Shown: positions 19,033 through 28,900 of the stretch, piece by piece
Layout: every line of letters starts with the position of its first letter
Numbering within the stretch: the stretch's first letter is position 1
NCBI RefSeq assembly: GCF_001668725.1
Contig: NZ_LZKL01000050.1
Location: 1-64,000 of the forward strand
From: Mycobacterium sp. E787
GTDB lineage: Bacteria; Actinomycetota; Actinomycetes; Mycobacteriales; Mycobacteriaceae
Length of the DNA stretch: 64,000 bases
Reading direction: 5' to 3'
The notes under the pieces: model-generated
What the model was told of the DNA's origin: nothing
The model's database searches: none
What the model saw: only the letters and a program-made list of their open reading frames with translations
Translations under genes and position numbers: made by a program

Positions 19033-20156
19033 CAGCTGGCCACCTGCACCTTGGCGCCCGAACCGGCGACCGTCTCGTACACCCGCATGATCTGGCTGGC
19101 CACCACCGACCAGTCGTAGCGACGCACCGCCGCCGCGGCGGCCGTCACGTAGCGCTCGCGCAGCGCGTCGTCGTCCAGCACCTCGATCAGCGCGTCGGCC
19201 AGGGCGGCGGCGTCATCGACGGGCACCAGCCGCCCGCATTCGCCGTCGCGCAGCACGCGCCGGAAGGCGTCCAGGTCGCTGGCCACCACCGGGGTGCCCG
19301 CGGCCATCGCCTCGACCAGGACGATGCCGAAGCTCTCCCCTCCGGTGTTGGGCGCGCAGTAGACGTCGGCGCTGCGCAGCGCCGACGCCTTCCCGGGGTC
19401 GTCGACCTGGCCGAGGAAGCGGATGTGGTCCGCCAATTCGCTTGCCTGAGCGCGCAATTCGTCCTCGTCACCGCGACCGACGATCAGCAGCTGCGCATCG
19501 GGGTAGCGCTCGACCACGCGGGGCAGCGCGTCGAGCAGCACCGCCATGCCCTTGCGGGGCTCGCCGTAGCGCCCGAGGAACAGCACCGTCTTGCCCGGCC
19601 GCGGGTAGCCGTCCAGCCGCGGCGCCTTTGCGAACGAGGTGACGTCGACCCCGTTGGGGATCTCCACCGCGTCGACGCCCAGCGCCTCCATCTGCCAGCG
19701 CCGCGCGAGGTCGGACACCGCGATGCGCCCGACGATCTTCTCGTGCATCGGCCGCAGGATGCCCTGAAAGACGGTCAGGGTCAGCGATTTGGTGGTCGAG
19801 GTGTGAAACGTCGCCACGATCGGGCCCTCGGCGATGTTCAGGGCCAGCATCGACAGGCTCGGCGCGTTGGGCTCGTGCAGGTGCAGCACATCAAAATCAC
19901 CCAGCATGAGCCACCTCTTCACCTTGCGGTGGGTGGCCGGGCCGAACCGCAGCCGGGCCACCGACCCGTTGTAGGGAATCGGGACGGCCTTGCCCGCGGA
20001 GACGACGTAGTCGGGCAGGCGCGCGTGCGGCGAGGCCGGCGCGAGCACGCTGACGTCGTGCCCGCGGGCGCGCATCACCTCGGCCAGTTGCAGGACGTGG
20101 GACTGCACCCCGCCCGGCACGTCGAACGAGTACGGACAGACCATCCCGATCCGCAT
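19032..20156 (-). CDS. pimA: Phosphatidylinositol mannosyltransferase PimA
   Basis: GT-B (GT4) enzyme that transfers the first mannose from GDP-mannose to phosphatidylinositol at the inner face of the membrane, starting PIM, LM and LAM synthesis. The 374-residue protein begins MRIGMVCPYSFDVPGGVQSH, has the GDP-binding LGRYGEPRKGMAVLLDALP and the E-x7-E region ESFGIVLVEAMAAGTPVVASD. ATG at 20156 overlaps the patA stop (TGATG). Essential in studied mycobacteria. Confidence 0.97.
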   Translation of the reverse strand: MRIGMVCPYSFDVPGGVQSHVLQLAEVMRARGHDVSVLAPASPHARLPDYVVSAGKAVPIPYNGSVARLRFGPATHRKVKRWLMLGDFDVLHLHEPNAPSLSMLALNIAEGPIVATFHTSTTKSLTLTVFQGILRPMHEKIVGRIAVSDLARRWQMEALGVDAVEIPNGVDVTSFAKAPRLDGYPRPGKTVLFLGRYGEPRKGMAVLLDALPRVVERYPDAQLLIVGRGDEDELRAQASELADHIRFLGQVDDPGKASALRSADVYCAPNTGGESFGIVLVEAMAAGTPVVASDLDAFRRVLRDGECGRLVPVDDAAALADALIEVLDDDALRERYVTAAAAAVRRYDWSVVASQIMRVYETVAGSGAKVQVAS

Positions 20157-21067
20157 CAGGTCGCCCTCAGCCTCGCCTGCTTCGCCTCCGACAGGTCGGC
20201 CAGCCACTGCGGCTGCATCATGTGCCAGTCCTCGGGATACTCGGCGATGTTCTCGGCGAACCGATCGGCCAGCGCCTGGGTGATCGCTTGGACGTCGCCG
20301 CCGGCGCAGTCGAGTTGCGGGAACACGCGAAATCCCCATCCGTCGCCGTCGAACCAGCAGTGCACCGGAAGCAGGGCCGCCCCGGTCGCGATCGCCAGCT
20401 TCGCCGGTCCGGCGGGCATCCGGGTGGCTTCGCCGAAGAAGTCCACCTCGACACCGGTGCGGGTGAGGTCGCGATCGGCCATCAGGCAGACGAGCCGGTT
20501 GTCCCGCAGCCGGTCGCACAGCACCTCGAAGGGCGGGCGCTCGCCACCGGAGAGCGGCACCACCTCGAAGCCGAGGCTCTCGCGGTAGCGGACGAAACGC
20601 CGGTACAGCGACTCCGGTTCGAGCCGTTCCGCGACGGTGGTGAACGTGCCACGCGTCTGCGTGAACCACACCCCGGCCATATCCCAGTTGCCGCTGTGCG
20701 GCAACGCGCATATCGCGCCGTGGCCAGCGGTCAGCGCCGCATCCAGGTGTTCGGCGCCCCGGAAGGCGGCGTCGAGTTCGCCGGCCAGCGCGCGCAGGTC
20801 CATCGTCGGCAACCGGAACGCCTCCCGCCAATAGCGGCCATAGGAGGCCAGCGAGGCGCGCATCAGCGCGGCAGGCACGTCGCATGGCGCCACACCGATG
20901 ACGCGGGCCAGGTTCTTGCGCAGCTGATCCGGGCCGCCGCGCCGGGCCGCATAGCGCGCGCCGGTGTCAAAGGCGTTGCGGGCCGCGAACTCCGGCAGCG
21001 CGCGCACGGCCAACCAGCCGGCCGCGTACGCCCAGTCGGTGGCCCTCCCGCCCACATCCAGGATCAC
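20156..21067 (-). CDS. patA: PIM acyltransferase PatA (Rv2611c-like)
   Basis: Membrane-associated acyltransferase of the LpxL/HtrB superfamily that acylates the mannose of PIM1/PIM2 using palmitoyl-CoA. The 303-residue product carries the HX4D catalytic motif in CALPHSGNWDMAGVWF, the substrate loop LVCLMADRDLTRTGVEVDFFG, and LPVHCWFDGDGWGFRV. GTG at 21067 overlaps the pgsA1 stop (GTGA); no other start with a ribosome site was seen. Its stop touches pimA, which makes its substrate. Confidence 0.93.
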   Translation of the reverse strand: MILDVGGRATDWAYAAGWLAVRALPEFAARNAFDTGARYAARRGGPDQLRKNLARVIGVAPCDVPAALMRASLASYGRYWREAFRLPTMDLRALAGELDAAFRGAEHLDAALTAGHGAICALPHSGNWDMAGVWFTQTRGTFTTVAERLEPESLYRRFVRYRESLGFEVVPLSGGERPPFEVLCDRLRDNRLVCLMADRDLTRTGVEVDFFGEATRMPAGPAKLAIATGAALLPVHCWFDGDGWGFRVFPQLDCAGGDVQAITQALADRFAENIAEYPEDWHMMQPQWLADLSEAKQARLRAT

Positions 21068-21696
21068 GGCAGGGGCTCCGTCGCGCCGGGTGAGGTCCGC
21101 ACCGTATGCAGTCGCTGCACGCAGGTGACCACGCTGGCCACCGCCAGCACCCACATCGCCACCGGCAGCGCAGGGTGCCACGCGACGTACGGAAAGTCCG
21201 ACACCCCGGCGCCGACCAGCACGATGATCAGCCGTTCGGGCCGTTCGATGATGCCGCCGTCGCCGCGCAGCCCGCTGGCCTCGGCCCGGGCCTTGATGTA
21301 GGAGATCACCTGCGAGGTGACCAGGCAGATCAGCGTCGCCACCGCCAGCAGTTTGTCGTGCATGCCGAAGGCGATCCACCACAGCAGCCCGCAGAACACC
21401 GCGCCGTCGCTGACCCGGTCGCAGGTGGCGTCCAGCACCGCACCGAAGCGGGTGCCGCCGCCGCGCTCCCGGGCCATCGCGCCGTCGAGCATGTCGAAGA
21501 GCACGAAGAACCACACCACCAGCGTTCCGACGAACAGCTTGCCCATCGGGAACAGCGTCAGCGCGCCGGCCACCGCGACGACGGTGCCCAGGATCGTGAC
21601 GGCGTCCGGCGTCAGCCCCATCCGCAGGCAGGCCCGGGCGGTCGGGGTGGTGAGCCGGGCGAACGCCGCCCGCGACAGGAACGGCACCTTACTCAT
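21064..21696 (-). CDS. pgsA1: Phosphatidylinositol (phosphate) synthase PgsA1
   Basis: CDP-alcohol phosphatidyltransferase making the phosphatidylinositol backbone of the mannosides from CDP-diacylglycerol and inositol phosphate. The 210-residue, six-helix protein has the full DxxDGxxARx8Gx3Dx3D signature (DMLDGAMAR...GAVLDATCD) starting near residue 68. It begins [18 protein letters not shown] like its M. tuberculosis orthologue Rv2612c. ATG at 21696 overlaps the preceding stop by four bases. Confidence 0.96.
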   Translation of the reverse strand: MSKVPFLSRAAFARLTTPTARACLRMGLTPDAVTILGTVVAVAGALTLFPMGKLFVGTLVVWFFVLFDMLDGAMARERGGGTRFGAVLDATCDRVSDGAVFCGLLWWIAFGMHDKLLAVATLICLVTSQVISYIKARAEASGLRGDGGIIERPERLIIVLVGAGVSDFPYVAWHPALPVAMWVLAVASVVTCVQRLHTVRTSPGATEPLP

Positions 21697-22262
21697 GAGT
21701 TTCGAGCCCACTCCGTGGCCAGCAACCGCCGCGTGTCGCGCAGCAACTGCGGGATCACCTTCGACCCGCCGACGATGGTGATGAAATTCGCGTCGCCGCC
21801 CCAGCGCGGGACGACGTGCACGTGCAGATGCTCGGCCAGCGATCCGCCCGCCGACGTGCCCAGGTTGAGGCCGACGTTGAAGCCGTGCGGCCGCGACACG
21901 TTCTTGATGACGCGAATCGCCTTCTGGATGAAGGCCATCAGTTCCGCGCTTTCCGCGTCGGTCAGGTCCTCCAGCTCGGACACCCGCCGATAGGGCACCA
22001 CCATCAGGTGCCCGGGGTTGTACGGGTACAGGTTGAGCACGGCGTAGACGAGTTCGCCGCGGGCGACCACCAGGCCGTCCTCGTCCGACAGCTGCGGGAT
22101 GTCGGTGAACGGCTGGTCGGACTTGCCCGAAGAGTTGGAGTCGCGCTTCAGCGGCGCCTCGGCCAGGTAGTTCATCCGGTACGGCGTCCACAACCGCTGC
22201 AGGTGGTCCTGCTCGCCGACGCCCCGGTCGAGGATCGTGTCGTCGCGCTGCTCGTCAGTCAC
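21693..22262 (-). CDS. HIT-family Ap4A phosphorylase (Rv2613c-like)
   Basis: A 189-residue histidine-triad protein. Features are [41 protein letters not shown] and the triad [18 protein letters not shown]. tuberculosis Rv2613c has been shown to be a diadenosine tetraphosphate phosphorylase, and the sequence similarity supports that reaction here. GTG at 22262 lies inside the end of thrS, an 8-base overlap that couples the two; Ap4A is a by-product of aminoacyl-tRNA synthetases, so the pairing makes metabolic sense. Confidence 0.9.
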   Translation of the reverse strand: MTDEQRDDTILDRGVGEQDHLQRLWTPYRMNYLAEAPLKRDSNSSGKSDQPFTDIPQLSDEDGLVVARGELVYAVLNLYPYNPGHLMVVPYRRVSELEDLTDAESAELMAFIQKAIRVIKNVSRPHGFNVGLNLGTSAGGSLAEHLHVHVVPRWGGDANFITIVGGSKVIPQLLRDTRRLLATEWARNS

Positions 22263-24309
22263 CGCCGACCACTTTCAGCGATTCCGCTGTGGGGGCGGTG
22301 TTTTCGCGGTCGGCGATCCACTTGACGATGGCGTCCACCGCGCTGTCGCGGGCCACGCCGTTGATCTGCGTGCGATCGCCGAAGCGGAAGCTCACCGCCC
22401 CGGCGGCCACGTCGCGGTCGCCGGCGAGCACCATGAACGGCACCTTCTGGTTGGTGTGGTGAACGATCTTTTTGGCCATCCGGTCGTCGCTGGCGTCCAC
22501 CTCGACCCGCACACCGTGTGACTTCAACTGCGCCGCAACGCTTTCCAGGTAGGCCACGTGCTCGTCGGCGACCGGGATGCCGACCACCTGAACCGGCGCC
22601 AGCCACGCCGGGAACGCCCCCGCGTAGTGCTCGGTGAGGATGCCGAAGAACCGCTCGATCGACCCGAACAGCGCGCGGTGGATCATCACCGGGCGCTGAC
22701 GGGATCCGTCCGGCGCGGTGTACTCCAGCTCGAAACGCTCGGGGAAGTTGAAGTCCACCTGGATCGTCGACATCTGCCAGCTGCGGCCCAGCGCGTCGCG
22801 GGCCTGCACAGAGATCTTCGGGCCGTAGAACGCCGCGCCGCCGGGATCGGGAACCAGCTCCAGGCCGGACTCGGCCGCCACTTCGGCCAGCGAGTTGGTG
22901 GCCTGCTCCCACATCTCATCGGAGCCGACGAACTTCTCCGGGTCCTTGGTGGACAGCTCCAGGTAGAAGTCCTCCAGCCCGTAGTCGCCGAGCAACTCGA
23001 GCACGAACCGCAGCAGCGAGGCGAGCTCGTCGTGCAGCTGTTCGCGGGTGCAGAAGATGTGCGAGTCGTCCATGGTGAACCCGCGCGCGCGGGTCAGCCC
23101 GTGCACCACACCGGACTTCTCGTAGCGGTACACGGTGCCGAACTCGAAGAGCCGCAACGGAAGCTCGCGATACGAACGCCCGCGCGCGGCGAAGATCAGC
23201 GTGTGCATCGGGCAGTTCATCGGCTTGAGGTAGTAGTCCTGGCCCGGCTTGCGCACCGTCCCGTCTTCGTTGTACTCGGCGTCGAGGTGCATCGGCGGGA
23301 ACATGCCGTCGGCGTACCAGTCCAGGTGGCCCGACGTGTGGAACAGCTGCGCCTTGGTGATGTGCGGGGTGTTGACGAATTCGTACCCCGCCTCGATGTG
23401 CTTGCGCCGCGAGTACTCCTCCAGCTCCCTGCGCACGATGCCGCCCTTGGGGTGGAAAACCGCCAGGCCCGAACCGATTTCGTCGGGGAAGCTGAACAGG
23501 TCGAGTTCGGCGCCCAGCTTGCGGTGGTCGCGGCGCTGCGCCTCCTCGAGCAGCTCGAGGTGGCGGTCGAGGGCCTCCTGCGACTCCCACGCGGTGCCGT
23601 AGATGCGCTGCAGGCTGGCGTTCTTCTGGTCGCCACGCCAGTAGGCGGCGGAGCTCCGGGTCAGCTTGAACGCCGGGATGTGCTTGGTGGTCGGGATGTG
23701 CGGGCCCCGGCACAAATCGCCCCAAACCCGTTCCCGCGTGCGGGGATTGAGGTTGTCGTAGGCGGTGAGTTCGTCGCCGCCGACCTCCATGATTTCGGCG
23801 TCGCCGGACTTGTCGTCGACGAGTTCCAGCTTGTAAGGCTCGCCGGCCAGCTCGGCGCGCGCGGCGTCCTTGGACTCGTAGACGCGCCGGTCGAACAGCT
23901 GCCCGTCCTTGACGATCTGGCGCATCCGCTTTTCCAGCTTGTCCAGGTCTTCGGGCGTGAACGGCTCGGCGACGTCGAAGTCGTAGTAGAAGCCGTCGGT
24001 GATCGGCGGCCCGATGCCCAATTTGGCCTGCGGGAACAGGTCTTGGACGGCCTGGGCCAGCACGTGGGCGGTCGAGTGCCGGATGACGCTGCGGCCCTCA
24101 TCGGTGTTGGCCGCCACCGGGATCACCTCGGCGTCGGCCTCGGGCGTCCAGCTCAGATCGCGCAGCTTGCCCTCGGCGTCGCGCACCACCACGATCGCGT
24201 CGGGCGCGCCGCGCCGCGGCAGCCCGGCCTCGCCGACCGCGGCGGCGGCCGTGGTCCCGGCGGGCACCCGGATCGGGGCTGCTGGGATTGGCTGTGCGGC
24301 GGCGCTCAT
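22255..24309 (-). CDS. thrS: Threonine-tRNA ligase
   Basis: Class II aminoacyl-tRNA synthetase charging tRNA-Thr. About 684 residues: N-terminal TGS-like domain ([21 protein letters not shown]), editing domain with the zinc/hydrolysis [11 protein letters not shown] motif, catalytic core with motif 2 [18 protein letters not shown] and motif 3 region [22 protein letters not shown], and the anticodon-binding C-terminus. The start is put at ATG 24309 because GGAGACC lies before it and it gives MSAAAQP-, like the M. tuberculosis protein; an in-frame ATG at 24348 would add 13 residues. It heads the six-gene chain that runs to the NUDIX gene. Confidence 0.96.
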   Translation of the reverse strand: MSAAAQPIPAAPIRVPAGTTAAAAVGEAGLPRRGAPDAIVVVRDAEGKLRDLSWTPEADAEVIPVAANTDEGRSVIRHSTAHVLAQAVQDLFPQAKLGIGPPITDGFYYDFDVAEPFTPEDLDKLEKRMRQIVKDGQLFDRRVYESKDAARAELAGEPYKLELVDDKSGDAEIMEVGGDELTAYDNLNPRTRERVWGDLCRGPHIPTTKHIPAFKLTRSSAAYWRGDQKNASLQRIYGTAWESQEALDRHLELLEEAQRRDHRKLGAELDLFSFPDEIGSGLAVFHPKGGIVRRELEEYSRRKHIEAGYEFVNTPHITKAQLFHTSGHLDWYADGMFPPMHLDAEYNEDGTVRKPGQDYYLKPMNCPMHTLIFAARGRSYRELPLRLFEFGTVYRYEKSGVVHGLTRARGFTMDDSHIFCTREQLHDELASLLRFVLELLGDYGLEDFYLELSTKDPEKFVGSDEMWEQATNSLAEVAAESGLELVPDPGGAAFYGPKISVQARDALGRSWQMSTIQVDFNFPERFELEYTAPDGSRQRPVMIHRALFGSIERFFGILTEHYAGAFPAWLAPVQVVGIPVADEHVAYLESVAAQLKSHGVRVEVDASDDRMAKKIVHHTNQKVPFMVLAGDRDVAAGAVSFRFGDRTQINGVARDSAVDAIVKWIADRENTAPTAESLKVVGGD

Positions 24310-24369
24310 CGGGTTGGTCTCCAACGTCTGGGTGTTTGGTCGTTGCAATGCTATCGGGGAAGGCGCACC

Positions 24370-24999
24370 TCAGGGCTGGCCAGGCTTGAGCCGCACGAAC
24401 AGCGCGTCGGCCTCCGTCAGCACGGTGTCGCCGTCGGTCAGCCGGCCCGACACGAAGATCTTGCGCCCGTCCACCCGGTCGATTCCCGCGTCGAACTGCA
24501 ATTCCTTCTCGATCGGCACGATCTGTCGGTAGTCGATCTTGAGGTAGGCGGTGCGCTGGCGGGGGTCGCCGGTGATCACCGAGGAGGTCAGCCCGAGGAC
24601 GCTGTCGAACAGCATGCCCAGGGCCCCGCCGTGCACGGCGCCGTTGCGGCCCAGGTGATAGCGGGCGAAGCGCGCCCAGCCGTGGATGCGGCCGTCAGTG
24701 CCTTTGCTCGCCTTCATCGGGATGCTCAGGATGTTGCCGCGCATCGGCAGATCCATCCGGCGTCCGGACGGCGACTCCCATTCGTCGGTGTCGAAGGGAG
24801 CCAGCAACGCCGAAAGCTTCTCCAACTGGTCCGCGGCTTCGGTGATCACCTCGTCGGGCGCGTCGACGGCGCGGGCGTGGTCCTGCAGCTTGCGCACGGC
24901 GTCGATGAACCGGCCGTAGTCCGGGCCGCCCTTGCTCGTCGGATCCGGTGGGTTGAATCCCCCACCTGGGTGTCTGTGATGGTCGCCGGCCACCAGCAC
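24370..24999 (-). CDS. PaaI-type hotdog thioesterase
   Basis: A 209-residue protein whose C-terminal half is a single hotdog domain with the PaaI-like motif LGRNGAVHGGALGMLFDSVLG followed by TAYLKIDYRQIVPIEKEL. The N-terminal half is helical and may be a partner-binding region. These enzymes hydrolyse small or aromatic acyl-CoAs; the substrate is unknown here. GTG at 24999 is the only reasonable start. It occupies the place of PE_PGRS45 relative to M. tuberculosis. Confidence 0.8.
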   Translation of the reverse strand: MLVAGDHHRHPGGGFNPPDPTSKGGPDYGRFIDAVRKLQDHARAVDAPDEVITEAADQLEKLSALLAPFDTDEWESPSGRRMDLPMRGNILSIPMKASKGTDGRIHGWARFARYHLGRNGAVHGGALGMLFDSVLGLTSSVITGDPRQRTAYLKIDYRQIVPIEKELQFDAGIDRVDGRKIFVSGRLTDGDTVLTEADALFVRLKPGQP

Positions 25000-25018
25000 A
25001 CCGTATTGCCCCCCGCGG

Positions 25019-25906
25019 CTACACCGTGCGCTGGGCTCCCGCGGCAGCCAGCGTCTCGAACTCCTCGTCGCTCAGCGCGATCTCGGCCGCGGCGACGTTC
25101 TCCTCCAGGTGCGCGACGCTGGACGTGCCGGGAATGGGCAGCATCACCGGCGAACGCTTCAGCAGCCAGGCCAGCGCCAGCTGCGACGGCGTCGCGTCGT
25201 GTTCGGCCGCGATGCGCTGCAGCGGGCCGTCGGGCGCCGCCAAGGGGCCGGCGGCCAGCGGGAACCACGGGATGAAGCCGATGCCCTGGCTGGTCACGGC
25301 GTCCAGCAGCGGCTCGGCCGCGCGCGACGCCAGGTTGTACATGTTCTGCACCGACACGATCTCGGTGACCTGCTGGGCCGCTTTAAGCTGCTCGACGTCG
25401 ATCTCGGACAGGCCGATGTGGCGGATCTTCCCCTCGTTCTTCAGCTTGAGCAGCTCGCCCACCTGGTCGGCCAGCGGGAAGTTGGGGTCGATGCGGTGCA
25501 GCTGGAACAGGTCGATGGTGTCGACGCCGAGGCGGCGCAGGCTCATCTCGCATTCCTGGCGCAGGTAGCTCGGGTTGCCGAGCGGGGTCCAGACGTCCGG
25601 GCCGGTGCGCAGCAGCCCCGCCTTGGTCGCGATCACCAGGCCTTGATGAGACGAGTAGGGGTGCAGCGCCTCGTGGATGATCTCCTCGGAGATGTAGGGG
25701 CCGTAGGAGTCGGCGGTGTCGATGAAGTTGACGCCGAGCTCGACGGCGCGGCGCAGCACCCGCACGCATTCGGCGCGGTCGGCGGGCGGGCCCCAGACGC
25801 CCTTGCCGGTTATGCGCATGGCGCCGAAACCGAGCCGGTTGACGGTCAGGTCGCCGCCGAGGGTGAACGTTCCGGATGCTTCTGCAACTGTTTTTTGAGC
25901 GGTCAC
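25019..25906 (-). CDS. Aldo/keto reductase
   Basis: NADPH-dependent oxidoreductase of 295 residues with the AKR TIM-barrel. Signature pieces are [31 protein letters not shown] (catalytic Asp and Tyr), VIATKAGLL (catalytic Lys), [10 protein letters not shown] (catalytic His) and the C-terminal cofactor site [22 protein letters not shown] at 25906 is chosen: upstream codons to 26005 are low-complexity and would overlap the divergent neighbour. The substrate is unknown. The gene is divergent from a DUF1990 gene with a 58-base gap. Confidence 0.9.
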   Translation of the reverse strand: MTAQKTVAEASGTFTLGGDLTVNRLGFGAMRITGKGVWGPPADRAECVRVLRRAVELGVNFIDTADSYGPYISEEIIHEALHPYSSHQGLVIATKAGLLRTGPDVWTPLGNPSYLRQECEMSLRRLGVDTIDLFQLHRIDPNFPLADQVGELLKLKNEGKIRHIGLSEIDVEQLKAAQQVTEIVSVQNMYNLASRAAEPLLDAVTSQGIGFIPWFPLAAGPLAAPDGPLQRIAAEHDATPSQLALAWLLKRSPVMLPIPGTSSVAHLEENVAAAEIALSDEEFETLAAAGAQRTV

Positions 25907-25964
25907 GCATACGACCGTACGCGCCGAAGGTGACCGCGCATCTCGGCGTGGCAAGCTGGGGCTG

Positions 25965-26465
25965 GTGGACTTGGAAACTCTCGAAGAACTTCCACTCACG
26001 TACAACGAGGTGGGCGCAACCGTCGACGGCGAGTTGCCCGCGGGGTACGACCATCAGCATGTCGAGCGCCGAATCGGCACGGGCCGAGAGCGTTTCGAAC
26101 GGGCGGCGGACGCGGTCATGCACTGGGGCATGCAGCGGGGATCCGGGTTGCGCGTTCAGGCCAGCTCCGAGATCGCGGTCGTCGACGCGGTGCTGGTGGT
26201 GCGGATGGGCTTTCTGCCCGCGCCCTGCCGGGTGGTGTACGTCATCGACGAACCCGACATGCGCGGCTTCGCCTACGGCACCCTGCCGGGGCATCCGGAG
26301 TCCGGCGAGGAACGCTTCCTCGTGCGCCACGACCCGAACACCTCCGCGGTGTACGCGGAGGTGTCGGCGTTCTCGCGGCCGGCGGCCTGGTGGAGCAAGG
26401 CCGGTGGGCCGCTGGTGCGGGTAGCCCAGCGCGTCATCGCCCGCCGCTACCTGCGGGCGGTCTGA
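25965..26465 (+). CDS. DUF1990 family protein
   Basis: A 166-residue soluble protein with the DUF1990 pattern: [10 protein letters not shown] near the start, then [28 protein letters not shown], and the C-terminal [28 protein letters not shown]. The family has no firm function; a lipid- or small-molecule-binding fold has been proposed for it. GTG at 25965 has only a weak ribosome site (GGGGCTG), so it may be translated from a short leader. It converges on the nitronate monooxygenase-like gene with seven bases between stops. Confidence 0.85.
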   Translation: MDLETLEELPLTYNEVGATVDGELPAGYDHQHVERRIGTGRERFERAADAVMHWGMQRGSGLRVQASSEIAVVDAVLVVRMGFLPAPCRVVYVIDEPDMRGFAYGTLPGHPESGEERFLVRHDPNTSAVYAEVSAFSRPAAWWSKAGGPLVRVAQRVIARRYLRAV

Positions 26466-26472
26466 GGCTCGT

Positions 26473-27408
26473 TCACCAGCGGGCCAGCAAACGCTCCGCG
26501 CCCGCACACATCTCGTCGATCACCTCCGCCACCGACGCGTCGTCGCGGATCATCCCGACGCCCTCGCCGGCGTCGACGGGCGCGACGCGGCGATCGTCGG
26601 CGGCGATCGCGGTGGAGAGTTCGTCGCAGGCCGGCGCATCGAGGGCGTCCTCGCGGCCGGTCCAGCGCGCGACGAAGTCGTTGGCCAACACGCGCGACGG
26701 GAAACGCGCCGGCCACGGTAGCCGCTTGGCGACGTCGAAGACCCGGGTGACGACCGTGTCGGTGGCCCGGGCGGCGATCAGCGCGCGGCGGCTGCCGGCA
26801 CCGGTGAGGGCCTCCGGGCACGCCGCCAGGCGGGTGCCGACCCACGCCCCGCTCGCGCCGGCGGCCAGCACGGCGGCCAGACTGCGCGGCGAGGCGATGC
26901 CGCCGCCGGCGAGGACCGGCACCGGCACGGCGTCCAGCACGGCGTCGAGCAACGGCAGCGTGCCGAGCTGCACCGCGCCGTGCCCGCCGCCCTCGGCCCC
27001 CCGCGCAACCAGGACGTCGACGCCCGCGTCGGCGGCCCGGCGGGCGCCCTCCCCGTCGTAAACCTGTGTGGCGGTGGGGATTCCGGCGTCGTGCGCCCGG
27101 GCGACCCACGACCAGTCGGTGCCGAAGCTGACCGACAACAGGGCGGGCCCGGCGGCCAGCGCGTCTTCGAGCAGACCCTCCTCGTTGCGCATCACCCAGT
27201 CCACCAGCCCGATCCCGACCCTCCCGCGCACGTGCCGCAGTTCGGCCCGCAGTAACTCTCGGCTCCCGTCGCTGCCCATGCCGACCATGCCCAGCCCCCC
27301 GGCGGCGGTGACGGCGGTGGCCAGCCGGCCGCCGGCCACCCCGCCCATCGGGGCGTTGACGATCGGCGCCCGCAGCCCGAACTCCCTCGACCAGGGCGTG
27401 GACAACAT
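26473..27408 (-). CDS. Nitronate monooxygenase family flavoprotein
   Basis: FMN-dependent (beta/alpha)8 enzyme of 311 residues related to 2-nitropropane dioxygenase. It shows LRAPIVNAPMGGVAGGRLATAV, the glycine-rich VLVARGAEGGGHGA with the His that acts in catalysis in this family, and the FMN-phosphate site PVLAGGGIASPRSLAAVLAAGASGAWVGTRL. True substrates may be propionate 3-nitronate, nitroalkanes or something else. The start ATG at 27408 is five bases after the cupin gene's stop, so the two are likely co-transcribed. Confidence 0.88.
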   Translation of the reverse strand: MLSTPWSREFGLRAPIVNAPMGGVAGGRLATAVTAAGGLGMVGMGSDGSRELLRAELRHVRGRVGIGLVDWVMRNEEGLLEDALAAGPALLSVSFGTDWSWVARAHDAGIPTATQVYDGEGARRAADAGVDVLVARGAEGGGHGAVQLGTLPLLDAVLDAVPVPVLAGGGIASPRSLAAVLAAGASGAWVGTRLAACPEALTGAGSRRALIAARATDTVVTRVFDVAKRLPWPARFPSRVLANDFVARWTGREDALDAPACDELSTAIAADDRRVAPVDAGEGVGMIRDDASVAEVIDEMCAGAERLLARW

Positions 27409-27413
27409 CCGGG

Positions 27414-27761
27414 CTAGTGGGCCGCTCCGGGCTGGCTCTTCAGCACGGTCAGCATCACCACCGAATCCTCGACCGCGTGCAGGGCATGCCGTTGCGCCGG
27501 GATCGCGACGTAGTCCCCGGCCTTGCCGTCCCAGGCGTCGCCGCCGGTCGTCAGGCGCACGTGGCCCTGCAGCACCTGCAGCGTCGCCTCGCCGGAGCTG
27601 TCGTGCTCGGACAGGTCATGGTCGGCGAGCAACGCCAGCACGGTCTGGCGCAGCTCGTGGGTGTGGCCGCCGTGAATGGTGTGCGCGGCGCGTCCGCTGT
27701 GCGACTTCCCCGCCTCGGCGAGCTTTTCGGCGGCGAGCGCGGTCAACGAGATGGATTCCAT
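27414..27761 (-). CDS. Cupin-domain protein (Rv2619c-like)
   Basis: A 115-residue single-domain cupin with the two motifs recognisable as DHDLSEHDSSGEATLQVLQGHVRLT and AGDYVAIPAQRHALHAVEDS; both keep His/Glu residues that could bind a metal. ATG at 27761 follows AAGGGG and is preferred to the frame start at 27791. The position matches Rv2619c. It is probably a sensor or small enzyme; nothing more specific can be said. Confidence 0.82.
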   Translation of the reverse strand: MESISLTALAAEKLAEAGKSHSGRAAHTIHGGHTHELRQTVLALLADHDLSEHDSSGEATLQVLQGHVRLTTGGDAWDGKAGDYVAIPAQRHALHAVEDSVVMLTVLKSQPGAAH

Positions 27762-27791
27762 AATCGGCCCCTTCGGTTGTGACAGCCGCAA

Positions 27792-28226
27792 TCAGACGGT
27801 CAGTAGCAGTATCCCCGCCACGAGCAGGGCCACCGTCTTGACCGCCTCCAAGCCGACGTAGGCGTAGTGGGCGTGGGACCGCGGTCCCTCGGACCCGGCG
27901 AGCACCTGATCGGACCGGCGGGTCAACCGCGGGCGCACCGCGATCAACTGGGCGGCCAGCGCGGCGATGGCGACGGCGAACGGCACGGCGGCGCGCGCGG
28001 GCATCGGCCCGCCGGGGGCCGACGCCAGGATCGCCACGATGACGAGGGCGAAGGCCACCTCGACGGTGTTGAGGGCGCGAAAGACCAAGCGCCCGATGCC
28101 GAGCCCTATCTGCAGCGTCACGTCGGGCGCGCGGAACTTCAGCGGGGCTTCCAGGAACGAGATCGCCAGCACCATGCCGAGCCAGACGAAGGTCACCGCG
28201 ACGGCGATCGCCGACCCCGTGCTCAC
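27792..28226 (-). CDS. Four-helix membrane protein (Rv2620c-like)
   Basis: A 144-residue membrane protein with about four helices (residues ~5-25, ~45-70, ~78-96, ~124-143) and an AISFLEAPLKFRAP loop after the first. The conserved LEAP-KF-AP pattern is found in small uncharacterised membrane proteins beside regulators. GTG at 28226 overlaps the regulator stop (GTGA), so it is translated with it. The function is unknown. Confidence 0.82.
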   Translation of the reverse strand: MSTGSAIAVAVTFVWLGMVLAISFLEAPLKFRAPDVTLQIGLGIGRLVFRALNTVEVAFALVIVAILASAPGGPMPARAAVPFAVAIAALAAQLIAVRPRLTRRSDQVLAGSEGPRSHAHYAYVGLEAVKTVALLVAGILLLTV

Positions 28227-28900
28227 CGGCCGGCCCCGACCGGCTTGAGGTGCGCCAGGCAGAGATCCGGCTCGACGAACGCGTCGAGCCGATCGACGGT
28301 GACCGGCGCGGCCAGCGTCTCGAGGGCGCCCTGCATCAGCCCGAGGTGAATGGGACATACGACCGCGCCGCGGGTTTCGGCCAGTTCCAGAAACGGGCAA
28401 TGGCGCAGCCCGACCAGTTGCCGCCCGTCGGATTCCCGGCGCTCCGGCGCGAATCCCAGCTCGTCGAGCACCCCGACGAGATAGTCGACGGCTTGCTCGG
28501 CGCTGGTGGCCCGCGCCGACGGCTGCGGGGCCGATTCCAGGTTGCGTCCCCACGCCCGGCCCGCGGCCATCGCCTTGCCGCGGGGATCGCGGTCGGCGGC
28601 CAGCGCCTCGGTCAGGATTTCGGCCAGCAGCCGGTAGTGGCGCGTCCCGCCGCGGTCCATCTGCCGGACCGCCTGGAACATCAGCGGCGGGCGCCCGGGC
28701 CCCCTGCGGCCGGGCTCGACCTGCTCGACCCGGCCGTCGCCGACCAGGCTGTCGAGATGGAAGCGCACGGTGTTGGGATGCACGCCGAGTTCTTCGGCGA
28801 TCGCGATGATGCTCATCGGGGCGGCCGACGAACGCAACAACCGCAGCACCTCGCGGCGGCGATGACCGATGGGTTCTCCGACTGACGTAATCCGCCTCAC
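28223..28900 (-). CDS. SufR-like helix-turn-helix regulator with Cys cluster (Rv2621c-like)
   Basis: A 225-residue transcriptional regulator. The N-terminal winged helix (REVLRLLRSSAAPMSIIAIAEELGVHPNTVRFHLDSLVGDGRVEQ) is ArsR/SufR type. The C-terminal half has cysteines spaced as in iron-sulfur regulators of the SufR group: RHCPFLELAE, VVCPIHLGLMQGAL and PDLCLAHL. I infer that it binds a Fe-S cluster and senses iron, oxygen or NO. Its start overlaps the ferredoxin stop (GTGA) and a strong palindrome lies in the ferredoxin promoter, so autoregulation is likely. Confidence 0.85.
   Translation of the reverse strand: MRRITSVGEPIGHRRREVLRLLRSSAAPMSIIAIAEELGVHPNTVRFHLDSLVGDGRVEQVEPGRRGPGRPPLMFQAVRQMDRGGTRHYRLLAEILTEALAADRDPRGKAMAAGRAWGRNLESAPQPSARATSAEQAVDYLVGVLDELGFAPERRESDGRQLVGLRHCPFLELAETRGAVVCPIHLGLMQGALETLAAPVTVDRLDAFVEPDLCLAHLKPVGAGR

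Noticed and set aside
22558-25275. A 905-codon plus-strand frame opposite thrS and two further genes
   Set aside because: It runs across three well-supported minus-strand genes and their gaps and has no recognisable domain.
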